Source: Methyloversatilis thermotolerans (lineage in GTDB: Bacteria > Pseudomonadota > Gammaproteobacteria > Burkholderiales > Rhodocyclaceae). From it: a DNA stretch of 64,000 nt. The notes beneath the pieces were generated by a model. It had not been told where the DNA came from, did no database searches, and saw only the letters and a list, made by a program, of their open reading frames with translations. The number at the start of each line of letters is the position of its first letter. Positions within the stretch are counted from its first letter, which is position 1. The stretch lies in contig NZ_KB889967.1 in NCBI RefSeq assembly GCF_000372885.1, positions 3,485,430 through 3,549,429 of the forward strand, in the 5' to 3' direction. Positions 40,340-50,729 of the stretch are shown in pieces. Made by a program: the position numbers and the translations under genes.

Positions 40340-40893
40340 ATGCCCCCGCCGCAGGCGCCTGGCCCGATGAACTGCACACCGCGTGCGGCCTGTTGCGCCG
40401 GCTGCAGCCGGGCGATGCGCAAGCGCTGTTCGAAGGCATCACCGGTGACCGCGAGGTCACGCGCTATCTCGGCTGGCGGACGCATGAGACACTGGACCAG
40501 ACGCGCAATCTGGTGAGTTACGAACTGGCGCGCTGGCAGCGCGACGTGGCGCGGACCTGGGTGCTCGACCTGCCGGAACGCCGCGTGTGCGGCATGTTCC
40601 AGGTGATCGGCCAGGGACCGACACGACAGATCGGATTTGCGCTGGCGAGACGGTTCTGGGGGCGCGGTCTGGCGACCGATGCCGTGGCCACCCTGGTCGC
40701 TGTCGCATTCACGCACCCGTCGGTCTATCGCGTCGAGGCGGTGTGCGACGCCGAGAACGACCGCTCTTCCCGGCTGCTGCAGCAGGCGGGCATGAAGCTG
40801 GAGGCGCGGCTGGGCCGCTACATCCTGCACCCCAATCTGTCGCCGCAACCGCGTGATGCCTTGATGCATGCAAAGGTGAGACGAGAAGAATGA
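40336..40893 (+). CDS. GNAT-family N-acetyltransferase (RimJ/RimL type)
   Basis: A 185-residue GNAT. The core YLGWRTHETLDQTRNLVSYE, then IGFALARRFWGRGLATDAVA (acetyl-CoA loop R-x2-G-x-G/A) and EAVCDAENDRSSRLLQQAGM follow the RimJ/RimL plan used for ribosomal-protein or small-molecule acetylation. The substrate is unknown. It overlaps modD and the DUF938 methyltransferase by four bases each, so all three are co-translated. Confidence 0.85.
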   Translation: MNAPAAGAWPDELHTACGLLRRLQPGDAQALFEGITGDREVTRYLGWRTHETLDQTRNLVSYELARWQRDVARTWVLDLPERRVCGMFQVIGQGPTRQIGFALARRFWGRGLATDAVATLVAVAFTHPSVYRVEAVCDAENDRSSRLLQQAGMKLEARLGRYILHPNLSPQPRDALMHAKVRREE

Positions 40894-41519
40894 CGATGCC
40901 GGACGATACCGCCGCGCAACAGTCCGGCATGCCGGAAAAGCCTTATGCCCCGTCCTGCGATCGCAACCGCGACGTCATCCTGCAGGTGCTGCGCACCGCC
41001 TTCATGCATCGCAGCCGGGTGCTCGAGATCGGCAGCGGCACCGGTCAGCACGCGGTGCATTTCGCGCGGGCCCTGCCTCACCTGGTCTGGCAGTGCAGCG
41101 ATCGCGCCGACATGCTTCCGGGCATGCGCCTGTGGCTGGATGAAGCGGCGCTGGACAACCTGCCGCCACCGCTCGCGCTCGATGTCGCGGGCGAATGGCC
41201 GGATGTGCGCTTCGATGCCCTGTTCACCGCGAACACCCTGCACATCATGGCCTGGCAGCAGGTGGAACAACTGTTCGCCGGGGCCGCAGGTGTGCTCGGC
41301 CCGTCGGCCACGCTGCTCGTCTACGGCCCGTTCAATTACCGCGGCGGTTTCACCAGCGACAGCAACGCCGACTTCGACCGCTGGCTGAAGGCACGCGATC
41401 CGCTCCAGGGCATACGCGACTTCGAGGCGGTGGAGTCGCTGGCGCGCCGGCAGGGCTTCGCGCTGTCGCACGACATCGAAATGCCTGCCAACAATCGTTG
41501 CCTGGTATTCGACCGCTGA
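40890..41519 (+). CDS. DUF938-family SAM-dependent methyltransferase
   Basis: A 209-residue class I methyltransferase of the DUF938 family. The start KPYAPSCDRNRDVILQVL is the hallmark of the family, and the SAM loop is VLEIGSGTGQHAVHFARALP. TANTLHIMAWQQVEQLFAGA is the conserved motif-IV region. The substrate is unknown. It ends the modD operon and converges with the TPR gene at 41578. Confidence 0.9.
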   Translation: MTMPDDTAAQQSGMPEKPYAPSCDRNRDVILQVLRTAFMHRSRVLEIGSGTGQHAVHFARALPHLVWQCSDRADMLPGMRLWLDEAALDNLPPPLALDVAGEWPDVRFDALFTANTLHIMAWQQVEQLFAGAAGVLGPSATLLVYGPFNYRGGFTSDSNADFDRWLKARDPLQGIRDFEAVESLARRQGFALSHDIEMPANNRCLVFDR

Positions 41520-41577
41520 TGGTTCGGCTCGCCGCGCGCATGACGGTTCATCTGTCATGCAGCGCCGGACGGGCGGA

Positions 41578-42072
41578 TCAGCGGGCCGACGAACCGCCGC
41601 TGCCGGCCAGCAGCGAGGCGATCACCTCGTCGCCCAGGCCGTGTGTCGGGTCCAGCCTGCCGATATGGGCGACCAGGGCCCGCGCCTCGTCGCTGCGGCC
41701 GGAACGCAGGCAGATGAAGGCGAGCGCCTTCAGGCTGAACAGCCAGAAGCGCGCCGGGCCATTCACCGCGAAGTCGGCCGCACCGGGCTGTACCTCGCGC
41801 CAGTCGGCGGCCAGCCCGGCCTGGCGCGCGGCCACCGCGATGCCCTTGCTGGCCGCGCGCTCGGCCAGATCGAACTGGCGGCGGCCGGCGTGGAACTTGT
41901 ACAGCAGGTAGTACACCGGCAGGCATTCCGGCGCGCTCGCGTGCGCCGTCCACAGCAGGGCTTCGATGCGCTGGGGCGGTGCGCCCGCCGCTTCGTCGAA
42001 CAGGCGCCGGACGGTCTGCGGCACTTCGCCGCCGAAGTACTCGTCCGACGCTTCTCCCGTGAACAGATTCAC
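41578..42072 (-). CDS. nif-associated TPR-like protein (paralogue of the gene at 7941)
   Basis: A 164-residue helical protein with the same plan as the 187-residue protein at 7941-8504: ALLWTAHASAPECLPVYYLL, YKFHAGRRQFDLAERAASKG, LAADW, then FWLFSLKALAFICLRSGRSD and LDPTHGLGDEVIASLL. It starts with GTG, whose TGA overlaps the stop of the FeSI gene. It probably forms a scaffold for nitrogenase proteins. It is the last gene of the nifV operon. Confidence 0.78.
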   Translation of the reverse strand: MNLFTGEASDEYFGGEVPQTVRRLFDEAAGAPPQRIEALLWTAHASAPECLPVYYLLYKFHAGRRQFDLAERAASKGIAVAARQAGLAADWREVQPGAADFAVNGPARFWLFSLKALAFICLRSGRSDEARALVAHIGRLDPTHGLGDEVIASLLAGSGGSSAR

Positions 42073-42392
42073 CAGACCGGCTCCGGGGTGAGCAGGCGTT
42101 CGACCGGCGTGCCGCCGAGCAGGTGCTGGTCGAAGATTTCGGCGACGTCGTCCTTGGTCACGGCGGAGTACATCACCGCATCCGGATACACGACCACATT
42201 GATGCCGAGATCACAGGGGCCGAGACAGCCGGAGTAGGTGACCGCCACCTGTTCGTAGCAGTTGCGCTTCTGCAGTTCCGCCCAGAAGGTCTGCAGCACC
42301 TCCGCACCCCCCTTGTGGGCACAGGAGCCGCGCGGATGTCCGGGCGAGCGCTGCTGTGAACAGACGAATACATGCTTCTTGGGCTTGGCCAT
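42069..42392 (-). CDS. Shethna-type FeSI thioredoxin-fold [2Fe-2S] ferredoxin
   Basis: A 107-residue thioredoxin-like [2Fe-2S] ferredoxin with ligands C11, C24, C56 and C60. It is close to the Azotobacter FeSI (Shethna protein I): FVCSQQRSPGHPRGSCAHKG, then TYSGCLGPCDLGINVVVYPD and MYSAV, IFDQHLLGGTPV. FeSI is tied to nif expression, but its partner is not established. The start at 42392 (MAKPKKHVFVC) is preferred over an in-frame codon upstream because the family begins there. It lies between the ferritin-like and TPR genes. Confidence 0.92.
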   Translation of the reverse strand: MAKPKKHVFVCSQQRSPGHPRGSCAHKGGAEVLQTFWAELQKRNCYEQVAVTYSGCLGPCDLGINVVVYPDAVMYSAVTKDDVAEIFDQHLLGGTPVERLLTPEPVW

Positions 42393-42406
42393 TTGATTCT
42401 CCGGTT

Positions 42407-42856
42407 TCAGGCGGTAAGGCGGGCGATCCACTTTTCGATCTCGGCCAGATGCGCCGCGTCGTCGTGCTCGAACGCACGCGCCATCTTGCGCAGGCCGGGG
42501 TCGGGGGCGAGTACGGCCATGGTTGCGTAGTAGCTGTGGCTGCGACGCTTCAGGTCCAGTGCGCGCTCGAGTGCCAGGTGCAGGTCGAGCACTTCGTCGC
42601 TGATCACCTTCACCGCGGTGCGCGGCTTCTCTATCTCTATCGGCCGGATGCGCGGCAATGCCACCGCTGCCGGCAGAGGCTTGCCATGCAGCGCATCGTG
42701 CGCCTCCATGCGGGCCAGCTCGGCCAGATTCAGGAAGAAGGCTTCCAGTTCCGCATCGCCGGCCGCCAGGGCTTGCCGGGCGGCTTTCTCGTAGTGCCGC
42801 GCGGCTTCGCTTTCAAGTGCGCCGACGCTGGCCAGGAATTGATCGCTGTCGTGCAT
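42407..42856 (-). CDS. rubrerythrin/ferritin-like diiron protein of the nif cluster
   Basis: A 149-residue four-helix-bundle protein. Glu and His residues sit at diiron spacing: ALESEAARHYEKAARQALAA, EAFFLNLAELARMEAHDALH, LDLHLALERALDLKRRSHSY and RKMARAFEHDDAAHLAEIEK (E-x2-H type). The protein has no rubredoxin domain. It could scavenge peroxide or store iron near nitrogenase. It lies between nifW and FeSI in the nifV operon. Confidence 0.82.
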   Translation of the reverse strand: MHDSDQFLASVGALESEAARHYEKAARQALAAGDAELEAFFLNLAELARMEAHDALHGKPLPAAVALPRIRPIEIEKPRTAVKVISDEVLDLHLALERALDLKRRSHSYYATMAVLAPDPGLRKMARAFEHDDAAHLAEIEKWIARLTA

Positions 42857-42868
42857 GGCGCATCTCCT

Positions 42869-43201
42869 TCACGCCACCGAGGGAAGGGTGGCGCGCAGGC
42901 TGTCGAGCGATACGCGCTGCTGGCCATCCTGTTCCTGGAATACCTTGAACACCTTCTCCTGCGCCGGCGTGGAGGTCACGAAATCCTCGTAGGCGCGCGA
43001 CAACAGGCCGCGGTAACGCGCATAGACCGTACCTTCGTCGCCCTCGGCCAGTCCCTTCTCGTTGCGCAGGTACTGGTAGAAGCGCTTGAGGATGTGCAGG
43101 CGGTTCACATTCACCACCGCCTGGTCATACGGCAGCGCGAAGAACTGCAGGAAGTCCTCGGCCGACGAAAGCTGGGCCAGGCGTTTGGTCAGGTCATCCA
43201 T
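42869..43201 (-). CDS. nifW: NifW, nitrogenase-stabilising protein
   Basis: A 110-residue NifW, which binds the MoFe protein and protects it against oxygen. The conserved core is [20 protein letters not shown], then [15 protein letters not shown] and [20 protein letters not shown]. Length is normal. It overlaps the cysE end by eight bases on the minus strand, as part of nifV-cysE-nifW. Confidence 0.94.
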   Translation of the reverse strand: MDDLTKRLAQLSSAEDFLQFFALPYDQAVVNVNRLHILKRFYQYLRNEKGLAEGDEGTVYARYRGLLSRAYEDFVTSTPAQEKVFKVFQEQDGQQRVSLDSLRATLPSVA

Positions 43202-44006
43202 GTCGTATCACTCCTTGTTGAGCGGCGGCATGCACGCTGCCGTCGAAAGCGGGTTGGGAACAGGTGTCGTCACAGTCGCGGCAGGCGCCCTGCACGGTGC
43301 TCTGGGCGCCGGCAAGACGCGCCACGTCGTGTTCCAGGTCGGCGATGCGTTCGAGCAGACAGGCGATGGCCTTGCCGACCGGATCGGGCATCTGGTGATG
43401 GTCCAGATCGATGCCACCGGCGATGCGGCGCTGGCTCTTGGGCAGCACCATGCGCCCGGGAATGCCGACCACGGTCATGCCCGGCGTGACGTCCTCGATC
43501 ACCACGGAATTGGCCGCCACGCGGGCACGGTCGCCGACCGTGATGGGGCCCAGGATCTTTGCGCCCGCACCGACCACCACGCCGTCACCGAGCGTGGGGT
43601 GTCGCTTGCCTGCCGACCAGGTCGTGCCGCCCAGGGTCACGCCGTGGTAGAGCGTCACGTCATTGCCGATCTCCGCGGTTTCGCCGATCACGACACAGGC
43701 GCCGTGATCGATGAAGAAGCGGCGGCCGATGCGCGCACCCGGGTGGATGTCGATATTGGTGAACAGGCGGCTCACGAAGGAAATGAGCCGCGGCAGGTAA
43801 CGCAGGCCGCGCCGCCACAGCACGTGCGCGAAGCGGTGCATCACCAGCGCCTGTATGCCCGGATAGATGGTGAGCAGTTCCAGCCGGTTGCGCGCCGCCG
43901 GATCGCGCTCGAACACACAGGCCACGTCTTCCCGCAGCATGGCCAGCAGGCCCGGCGCGCGCGGCGCCACCTCGATTCCATCCACCGTCACTTGCTCCGC
44001 ACTCAC
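43194..44006 (-). CDS. cysE: CysE-type serine O-acetyltransferase, nif-linked
   Basis: A 270-residue left-handed beta-helix acetyltransferase. Hexapeptide repeats and the active-site region [20 protein letters not shown] are followed by [20 protein letters not shown] and [21 protein letters not shown]-acetylserine feeds cysteine synthesis and so the cysteine used by NifS and IscS. The C-terminal 40 residues are longer than usual and hold three cysteines (CRDCDDTC). It overlaps nifV by ATGA. Confidence 0.9.
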   Translation of the reverse strand: MSAEQVTVDGIEVAPRAPGLLAMLREDVACVFERDPAARNRLELLTIYPGIQALVMHRFAHVLWRRGLRYLPRLISFVSRLFTNIDIHPGARIGRRFFIDHGACVVIGETAEIGNDVTLYHGVTLGGTTWSAGKRHPTLGDGVVVGAGAKILGPITVGDRARVAANSVVIEDVTPGMTVVGIPGRMVLPKSQRRIAGGIDLDHHQMPDPVGKAIACLLERIADLEHDVARLAGAQSTVQGACRDCDDTCSQPAFDGSVHAAAQQGVIRHG

Positions 44007-45139
44007 GATACCGCCTCGCTTTCGCTGGCTTCGAGATAGAAATCCCTCAACTGCGTCGCGTCCGGCCCGCTCTTGGTTTCCGTCGCGTAAGCGCGTATGC
44101 GCTCAATCATTACTGCCACCTCGGCATCCGAGGGATGCAGCCCGATCAGCGCACAGGCGGCGCGCACTGCCTGCGAACCGGAGTGCTTGCCCAGCACGAG
44201 GCGGTGCGAACGGCCCAGTTCCGCCGGATCGAAACCCTCGTAATTGCGCGGATCCTTGATCAGGCCATCGACATGAATGCCGGATTCATGCGTGAACACG
44301 GCGGCACCCACGATGCTCTTGTTGGCGGCGATCGGCCGCCCGGACGCCCGCTCGACCAGCGCCGAGATGGAGGGCAGGGCGGCGGGTGCCACGCCGGTGT
44401 CATGACCGTGGATGTGGCGAAGTGCCATCACCACCTCTTCCAGCGGCGCATTGCCGGCGCGTTCGCCCAGTCCGTTCACCGTGGTGTTGGCGTGCGTCGC
44501 GCCGGCCCGGAAAGCCGCCAGTGTGTTGGCGGTGGCCAGCCCGAGGTCGTTGTGCGCATGCATTTCGATCTCGATGTCGACCGCGCGACGCAGTTGCGAC
44601 AGCAGCGCCCAGGTGCCGAACGGGTCAAGGATGCCCAGCGTGTCGGCGAAGCGCACGCGGCGCGCCCCCGCTTCCTGCGCTTCCTCGGCGATCCGGCACA
44701 CGAAATCGATGTCGGCGCGTGACGCATCCTCCATGCCGATGCTCACATCGACGCCGGCGTCCAGCGCCTGCTCGACATGCGGGCGGATCTGCGCCAGCAC
44801 CCAGTCGCGGCTGCGACGCAGCTTGCTGTCGATCTGCAGGTCGGACACCGGCAGCGACATGTGCACGATGTCCACCGGACAGGCCAGCGCCGCGCGCAGA
44901 TCGCTGGCCGTCATGCGCGCCCACACCATCAGGCGTGCATTCAGGCCGAGGCGGGCGATGTCCTGGATCACCTCGATCTCCGCGCCGCCCATGACCGGAA
45001 TGCCGATTTCCATCTCCGGCACACCGGCGGCGTCGAGCGCCCGGGCGATCGCGAACTTCTCGTCGGCGGTGAATGCCACGCCGGCCGTCTGTTCGCCGTC
45101 GCGCAATGTGGTGTCGTTGATGATGAATGCGCCAGTCAT
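44003..45139 (-). CDS. nifV: NifV, homocitrate synthase
   Basis: A 378-residue homocitrate synthase, which condenses 2-oxoglutarate and acetyl-CoA to the homocitrate ligand of FeMo-co. The metal and substrate motif is [17 protein letters not shown] at the start, and [20 protein letters not shown] holds the HxH. The [12 protein letters not shown] region is as in NifV and isopropylmalate synthases. The start at 45139 is the first codon after the leader, and a longer frame upstream lies in the promoter. It leads a six-gene operon under a strong sigma54 promoter. Confidence 0.95.
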   Translation of the reverse strand: MTGAFIINDTTLRDGEQTAGVAFTADEKFAIARALDAAGVPEMEIGIPVMGGAEIEVIQDIARLGLNARLMVWARMTASDLRAALACPVDIVHMSLPVSDLQIDSKLRRSRDWVLAQIRPHVEQALDAGVDVSIGMEDASRADIDFVCRIAEEAQEAGARRVRFADTLGILDPFGTWALLSQLRRAVDIEIEMHAHNDLGLATANTLAAFRAGATHANTTVNGLGERAGNAPLEEVVMALRHIHGHDTGVAPAALPSISALVERASGRPIAANKSIVGAAVFTHESGIHVDGLIKDPRNYEGFDPAELGRSHRLVLGKHSGSQAVRAACALIGLHPSDAEVAVMIERIRAYATETKSGPDATQLRDFYLEASESEAVS

Positions 45140-45167
45140 CTGTTCAGACCTCCCTTGCCTGTGGTTC

Positions 45168-45183
45168 AGCAAGCGCTGTGCCA
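45168..45183 (-). promoter_or_regulatory. sigma54 (-24/-12) promoter of the nifV operon
   Basis: The minus strand reads TGGCACAGCGCTTGCT, one base from consensus. It is 29 bp before the nifV start and 105 bp after a TGT-N10-ACA site. Confidence 0.9.
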
Positions 45184-45287
45184 CGCGCAGGAAAGTGCGC
45201 AAGTGTTTGATGTGGATCAGCTTTGCAACCGCGTGCCGGTCGGGGCGACACCCGCTGTCCGTTCTGATCCCGGACGGCTGTCGCGAA

Positions 45288-45303
45288 TGTTTTGTTTGCA
45301 ACA
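45288..45303 (-). promoter_or_regulatory. NifA upstream activator site before nifV
   Basis: TGTTTTGTTTGCAACA fits TGT-N10-ACA, though it lacks the GCG flanks of the other sites. Its distance to the nifV promoter is about 105 bp. Confidence 0.65.
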
Positions 45304-45339
45304 GGTGATCGAAGCACCCACGCACATCCCGCCCGGTGC

Positions 45340-45775
45340 GCGCTCAGCGCGCACGGTTGTAGGCGCGCCCCCAAGGTCGCGACGCGGCGCATGCGGGCCG
45401 GTGGCTTCGTTCGAGGGTGTTGTCGCGAGCGGGGCTCGCTCCTACAGAACCTCGGCTCCGTTCGCGGTCAGGGCGCGCTGTTGTAGGAGCGACCCCCAGG
45501 TCGCGACGTTGCGCATGCAGGCCGCGGGCTTCGTTCGGGGCCGCGGTCGCGAGCGGGGCTCGCTCCTACAGAACCTCGGCTCCGTTCGCGGTCAGGGCGG
45601 GCTGTTGTAAGAACGACCCGAAGGTCGCGACGCGGCGCATGCGGGCCGCGGGCTTCGTTCGAAGCTGCATCGCGGGCAAGCCCGCTCCCACTAAACACCG
45701 GCTCCGATGGGGGTTCGGGCGAGCTGTCGTGGGAGCGGCCTCTGGCCGCGATGGGGCACGCGGGCTCCGTGGTTG
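45340..45775. repeat. REP/BIME-like array 3, a hybrid of the two repeat types
   Basis: Units begin at 45358, 45483, 45607 and 45729 (spacing 125, 124, 122). The first three follow the GTAGGAGCGACC type of array 2, with variants GTAGGCGCGCCC and GTAAGAACGACC. From about 45665 the sequence changes to CGCGGGCAAGCCCGCTCCCAC and then GTGGGAGCGGCCTCTGGCCG, the type of array 1. Both types share the spacer GGCTCCG-TTCG. It fills the whole gap between the nifV promoter and the isc ferredoxin gene. Confidence 0.88.
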
Positions 45776-45790
45776 GCGCCGTGGTTGGCG

Positions 45791-46123
45791 CTATTCCCGC
45801 GCGAGGTTGCGGGTGTGCAGGGGCAGTTCTATCGTGACGTCGGCATCGCCGATGCGCGCACAGCAGGCGAGGCGGGAGCTGGGCTGCACGCCCCAGGCGT
45901 CGTCGAGCTGGTCCTCTTCTTCGTCGTTCGCTTCGTTCAGCGAGGACATGCCGGCGCGTACATAGACGTGGCAGGTCGAACACGCTGCCACCTTCTCGCA
46001 TGCGTGTTCGATCTCGATGTGCTGGCCGAGCAGTGCGTCGCAGATGGACGTGCCCGGCTTCACGTCGAAGCGGGCGCCTTCCGGACAGAGCTGGGGATGC
46101 GGCAGAACCGTGAGCAGGCTCAT
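45791..46123 (-). CDS. fdx: Isc-type [2Fe-2S] ferredoxin
   Basis: A 110-residue adrenodoxin-type ferredoxin with ligands C42, C48, C51 and C87 or C88 ([16 protein letters not shown] and LACCARIG). Isc ferredoxin supplies electrons for cluster assembly on IscU. The acidic [15 protein letters not shown] is the IscS-binding face of the family. It overlaps the hscA stop by ATGA and ends the isc operon, next to repeat array 3. Confidence 0.93.
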   Translation of the reverse strand: MSLLTVLPHPQLCPEGARFDVKPGTSICDALLGQHIEIEHACEKVAACSTCHVYVRAGMSSLNEANDEEEDQLDDAWGVQPSSRLACCARIGDADVTIELPLHTRNLARE

Positions 46124-47991
46124 GGCTGCAGCTCCGTCAGGCGGGTACCGGCCAGCGCGCGCTTGATGCCCGCGTCCATGCGCAACGCGGCGAAGTTGGC
46201 GGTGGCGGCGTTGAGCGCTTCGGTGAGCAGCTTGATCTTCTGCACATCCTGTTCGGTCTGCAGCGCTTCCGCCAGTGCATGCACGGCCGCCTGCACGCCG
46301 CTGAATTCCTCCTGCGTGAGCAGGGCGTGTCCGTCCTCTTCCAGCGCGGCGGTCGTCGCGTCGACCAGGCGTCGTGCATCGACCTGGGCCTCGCGCAGCA
46401 TGCGCACCGCCATGTCGCTGTCGGCCTTGCCATAGGCGTCGGTCAGCATGTCGGCGATCTGCGTATCGGTCAGCCCGTACGACGGCTTGACCTCGATATG
46501 GGCTTCCACGCCGCTGATCTGTTCGCGTGCGCTGACCGACAGCAGGCCGTCGGCATCGATCTGGAAGGTGACGCGGATGCGTGCGGCGCCGGCCACCATG
46601 GGCGGGATGCCGCGCAGTTCGAAGCGCGCCAGAGAGCGGCATTCGCTCACCAGTTCGCGCTCGCCCTGTACCACGTGGATGGCCATCGCCGACTGGCCGT
46701 CCTTGTAGGTGGTGAATTCCTGGGCGCGGGCGGTGGGGATGGTGCTGTTGCGCGGAATCACCTTTTCCACGAGGCCGCCCATGGTCTCCAGCCCGAGCGA
46801 CAGCGGACAGACATCCAGCAGCAGCCAGCCTTCGCTGCCGGCCGGCTTGTTGCCGGCCAGTACGTCGGCCTGTATCGCGGCGCCGAGTGCCACCACCTGA
46901 TCCGGGTCGAGATCGGTCAGCGGCTCCTGTCCGAATAGCCGGCCGACGGCGGCCCGCACGTGCGGCATGCGGGTCGAACCGCCCACCATCACGACGCCGT
47001 CGATCTCGTCGGCGGCCACGCCCGCGTCGCGCAGTGCGCGCCGTACCGGCGCCATGCTGCGTGAAACCAGGTCGGCGGTCAGTTGTTCGAAGAACTCGCG
47101 TGTCAGTTCAGCCGTCAGTGAGCGGCCGTCGTCCAGCGTCATCGTGATGGTCGTCGTGGGTGCACTCGACAGCGCTTCCTTGGCGCTACGCGCCCGCGCC
47201 AGCATCATGCGCGTCTCGCCGGGGGAAGACGCTGCGAGTGCCCAGTGCTGCCGCAGCCAGTCGGCGATACGGTGATCGAAATCGTCGCCGCCCAGTGCGG
47301 CATCGCCCGCCGTGGCCAGCACTTCGAACATTCCTCGCGAGAGCTTGAGGATGGAAATGTCGAAGGTGCCGCCACCCAGGTCATAGATCGCGAAAGTGCC
47401 GTGGGCCGCGCGGTCCAGCCCGTAGGCGATGGCCGCGGCGGTCGGTTCGTTGAGCAGGCGGAGCACGTTGAGCCCCGCGAGCTTTGCTGCATCCTTGGTG
47501 GCCTGGCGCTGCGCATCGTCGAAGTAGGCCGGCACCGTGATGACGGCACCGACCAGTTCGCCACCGAGGGACGCTTCGGCGCGCGAGCGCAGCGTGCGCA
47601 GGATGTCGGCCGATACCTCGACCGGCGAGCGCACGCCGACACAGGTGTCCACACTCACCATGCCCGGCGTGTCCAGCAGTACGTAAGGCGTCTGTGTCGT
47701 GTCGATGTCGGACAGTCGACGCCCCATGAAGCGCTTCACCGACACGATGGTGTTGCGCGGATCCTCGGTCTGCGCCGCCTGCGCCTCGTGGCCCACGACC
47801 ACCTCCCCGCCGGTGTAGCGCACCACCGAGGGCAGCAGCATGCGGCCCTGGTCGTCCGGCAATACGCGGCTCTGGCCACTGGCTATCGTGGCCACGAGGG
47901 AATTGGTCGTTCCGAGGTCTATGCCGACCGCCAGCCTGTGCTGGTGGGGCGCGGCACTCATGCCGGGTTCGGCGATCTGCAGCAGGGCCAT
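46120..47991 (-). CDS. hscA: HscA, Hsp70-type chaperone for Fe-S transfer
   Basis: A 623-residue DnaK-like chaperone. The start [20 protein letters not shown], followed by [20 protein letters not shown], is the HscA form. ATPase signatures [16 protein letters not shown] and [20 protein letters not shown] are present, followed by a substrate-binding domain. It transfers clusters from IscU, which has the LPPVK motif here. The co-chaperone gene hscB is missing from the operon, although only 34 bp separate iscA and hscA. Confidence 0.96.
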   Translation of the reverse strand: MALLQIAEPGMSAAPHQHRLAVGIDLGTTNSLVATIASGQSRVLPDDQGRMLLPSVVRYTGGEVVVGHEAQAAQTEDPRNTIVSVKRFMGRRLSDIDTTQTPYVLLDTPGMVSVDTCVGVRSPVEVSADILRTLRSRAEASLGGELVGAVITVPAYFDDAQRQATKDAAKLAGLNVLRLLNEPTAAAIAYGLDRAAHGTFAIYDLGGGTFDISILKLSRGMFEVLATAGDAALGGDDFDHRIADWLRQHWALAASSPGETRMMLARARSAKEALSSAPTTTITMTLDDGRSLTAELTREFFEQLTADLVSRSMAPVRRALRDAGVAADEIDGVVMVGGSTRMPHVRAAVGRLFGQEPLTDLDPDQVVALGAAIQADVLAGNKPAGSEGWLLLDVCPLSLGLETMGGLVEKVIPRNSTIPTARAQEFTTYKDGQSAMAIHVVQGERELVSECRSLARFELRGIPPMVAGAARIRVTFQIDADGLLSVSAREQISGVEAHIEVKPSYGLTDTQIADMLTDAYGKADSDMAVRMLREAQVDARRLVDATTAALEEDGHALLTQEEFSGVQAAVHALAEALQTEQDVQKIKLLTEALNAATANFAALRMDAGIKRALAGTRLTELQP

Positions 47992-48025
47992 GGGCGCGGG
48001 CTCTTCCGTCGATGCAGCGGGTGGA

Positions 48026-48349
<324 letters not shown>

Positions 48350-48360
48350 GGCGGGCCCCC

Positions 48361-48744
48361 TTACATCGAGAACGAGCTGCCGCAGCCACAGGACGAGGTG
48401 GCATTCGGATTGCGGATGACGAAGCGCGAACCTTCCAGTCCGTCCTCGAAGTCGATCTCGGCACCCATCAGATAGCCCAGGCTCATCGGATCGACCAGCA
48501 GCGTGACGCCGCTGGTCATGACCTGGGTGTCGTCCTCGTTCACCTTCTCCTCGAAGGCGAAGCCGTACTGGAAGCCGGAGCAGCCACCGCCGGTCACATA
48601 GACGCGCAGCTTCAGCGCGGGGTTGCCCTCTTCGGCGATCAGTTCGGCCACCTTGCCGGCCGCCGCTTCGCAGAAGCGCAGCGGGGCGGGCATCACGGGC
48701 GCGGCCACGGCCGCCAGGGTCGATTCATCCACTTGCATGCTCAT
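48361..48744 (-). CDS. ErpA/IscA-type Fe-S carrier with N-terminal extension
   Basis: A 127-residue A-type carrier with [15 protein letters not shown] and the CGCGSSF end, as in ErpA. The N-terminal 20 residues ([20 protein letters not shown]) are an extension. A second A-type protein in an isc operon is unusual. The three A-type proteins of this window, counting the one in the nifB operon, suggest division of labour for nitrogenase and housekeeping clusters. Confidence 0.88.
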   Translation of the reverse strand: MSMQVDESTLAAVAAPVMPAPLRFCEAAAGKVAELIAEEGNPALKLRVYVTGGGCSGFQYGFAFEEKVNEDDTQVMTSGVTLLVDPMSLGYLMGAEIDFEDGLEGSRFVIRNPNATSSCGCGSSFSM

Positions 48745-48755
48745 GATGTGTCCTT

Positions 48756-49169
48756 TCAGGCGGCTTCGGCGGTTTCGGTCGGGGTGTCCAGACCCTGCTT
48801 GGAGCGGTAGTCGGCCACCGCGGCCTTGATGGCGTCTTCGGCCAGGATGGAGCAGTGGATCTTGACCGGCGGCAGCGCCAGTTCCTCGGCGATTTCGGTG
48901 TTCTTGATGGCGAGCGCTTCGTCCAGCGTCTTGCCCTTGACCCACTCGGTGACCAGCGAGCTGGAGGCGATGGCCGAGCCGCAACCATAGGTCTTGAACT
49001 TGGCGTCCTCGATGATGCCGTCGGCGCCGACCTTGATCTGCAGGCGCATCACGTCGCCACAGGCCGGGGCACCGACCATGCCGGTGCCGACGCCGTCTTC
49101 CTCGGCACCATAGGAGCCGACGTTGCGGGGGTTGTCGTAGTGATCCAGTACCTTGTCGCTGTATGCCAT
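48756..49169 (-). CDS. iscU: IscU, Fe-S scaffold
   Basis: A 137-residue scaffold with the cluster cysteines C37 (PACGDVM), C63 ([10 protein letters not shown]) and C106 (KIHCSIL) and the HscA-recognition motif LPPVK at 99-103. The C-terminal region after residue 125 is slightly longer than in E. coli IscU. NifU of the classical type is not present in the window, so this IscU may serve nitrogenase. Confidence 0.96.
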   Translation of the reverse strand: MAYSDKVLDHYDNPRNVGSYGAEEDGVGTGMVGAPACGDVMRLQIKVGADGIIEDAKFKTYGCGSAIASSSLVTEWVKGKTLDEALAIKNTEIAEELALPPVKIHCSILAEDAIKAAVADYRSKQGLDTPTETAEAA

Positions 49170-49248
49170 GGTGGTTCTCCCAGTCTTTCTGTTGGTCGGG
49201 GAAGCAAAGTGTGGTGGCGCGGGCGTGACGTTCGCGAGCGTCTGCAGC

Positions 49249-50457
49249 TCAGTGCGACGCCCACTGCACGGTGGACAGGTCGATGCCGGCGCTGTGCATG
49301 TCCCACAGCGGCGACAGTTCGCGCAGCTTGCGCACGGCGGACGACACCGACGCGATGACCGCATCGATTTCCTGCGCGGTCGTGAAGCGGCCGATCGAGA
49401 AGCGGATGGAGCTGTGCGCCAGTTCGTCGCTGCGGCCCATGGCGCGCAGCACGTAGGACGGCTCCAGACTGGCCGAGGTGCACGCCGAGCCGGATGACAC
49501 GGCAATGTCCTTCATGCCCATCAGCAGCGATTCGCCCTCGACGAAGTTGAAGCTGAGGTTCAGGTTGTGCGGCACGCGACGTTCCATATCGCCATTGACG
49601 AATACCTGGTCGAGCGACATCAGGCCGTCGAGCAGGCGGTCGCGCAGCATGCGGATGCGTTCGTTCTCGGCGCCCATGTTCTCGCGCGCCAGCCAGTAGG
49701 CCTCGCCCATGCCGACGATCTGGTGGGTGGGCAGGGTGCCGGAACGCATGCCGCGCTCATGACCGCCGCCATGGATGATGGCGTCGATGCGCACGCGCGG
49801 CTTGCGGCAGACGTACAGCGCGCCGATGCCCTTCGGGCCGTAGGTCTTGTGTGCCGACAGCGACATCAGGTCCACCGGCAGGCTGTCCAGGTCGAAAGCC
49901 ACCTTGCCCGAGGCCTGTGCGGCATCGACATGGAACAGCACGCCCTTGTCGCGACAGATGGCGCCCAGCGCGCCGATGTCCTGGATGACGCCGGTTTCGT
50001 TGTTCACGAACATGACGGAAGCCAGGACGGTGTCCGGGCGCAGCGCGTCGCGGAAGGCATCGATGTCGAGCAGGCCGTTCTCCTTCACGTCCAGCAGCGT
50101 CACTTCGCAGCCGCTGCGCTCCAGTTCGCGCACCGTGTCCAGCACCGACTTGTGTTCGGTCCTGACGGTGACGACATGCTTGCCGCGGCCGCCGTGGAAC
50201 TGCATGGTGCCCTTGATCGCCAGATTGTTCGATTCGGTCGCACCGGAGGTCCAGACGATTTCGCGCGGATCTGCGCCGACCAGTGCGGCCACCTGTTCGC
50301 GCGCCAGCTCGACCACTTCTTCTGCGGCCCAGCCGTAGGCGTGGGAGCGGCTGGCCGGATTGCCGAAGTTGTCGAACAGCCAGGGCAGCATCTTGCTCAC
50401 GACGCGCGGGTCGACCGGAGTGGTGGCGGCGTAGTCCAGATAGATCGGGCGATTCAT
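49249..50457 (-). CDS. iscS: IscS, cysteine desulfurase of the nif-linked isc operon
   Basis: A 402-residue group I desulfurase. The PLP lysine is in [28 protein letters not shown] contacts PLP, and the mobile cysteine is in [20 protein letters not shown]. The start [20 protein letters not shown] matches IscS. No iscR lies upstream. Instead a -24/-12 promoter lies at 50495-50510, so this isc operon is probably controlled with nif, next to the divergent rnf operon. Confidence 0.95.
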   Translation of the reverse strand: MNRPIYLDYAATTPVDPRVVSKMLPWLFDNFGNPASRSHAYGWAAEEVVELAREQVAALVGADPREIVWTSGATESNNLAIKGTMQFHGGRGKHVVTVRTEHKSVLDTVRELERSGCEVTLLDVKENGLLDIDAFRDALRPDTVLASVMFVNNETGVIQDIGALGAICRDKGVLFHVDAAQASGKVAFDLDSLPVDLMSLSAHKTYGPKGIGALYVCRKPRVRIDAIIHGGGHERGMRSGTLPTHQIVGMGEAYWLARENMGAENERIRMLRDRLLDGLMSLDQVFVNGDMERRVPHNLNLSFNFVEGESLLMGMKDIAVSSGSACTSASLEPSYVLRAMGRSDELAHSSIRFSIGRFTTAQEIDAVIASVSSAVRKLRELSPLWDMHSAGIDLSTVQWASH

Positions 50458-50494
50458 GTCGGCATCTCCGAAAGGGAAGGTCTGGACAGCTCAC

Positions 50495-50510
50495 AGCAAT
50501 TTGCGGGCCG
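50495..50510 (-). promoter_or_regulatory. sigma54 (-24/-12) promoter of the isc operon
   Basis: The minus strand reads CGGCCCGCAAATTGCT: GG and GC 10 bp apart and perfect TTGCT, with two mismatches in the -24 box. It lies 38 bp before iscS. Confidence 0.72.
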
Positions 50511-50592
50511 GTTTTGAAAATTGATCTGGATCAACTACTTGCGAATCCGGCCGGGGCGTGGTGCGGATTGGTGCGACAGCGCTTGTCGAATT

Positions 50593-50608
50593 TGTCGCGT
50601 TGCCTACT
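50593..50608 (+). promoter_or_regulatory. near-consensus NifA site between isc and rnf
   Basis: TGTCGCGTTGCCTACT differs from TGT-N10-ACA at the last base. It contains the TTTGTCGC half-site seen before nifB, nifH and nifE. It lies 122 bp upstream of the rnf promoter and about 83 bp from the divergent isc promoter. Confidence 0.45.
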
Positions 50609-50729
50609 AAGCGCTGCGCACAGCGCGCGTCGGGCCAACGCCCGCGCGTGCGCGTACACGTGCGCACGGGGGCGGATGCGTGCGTAGACATCAGCGCCCG
50701 GGCCGGTGCGATTCCGGGGCGGCGGGACA

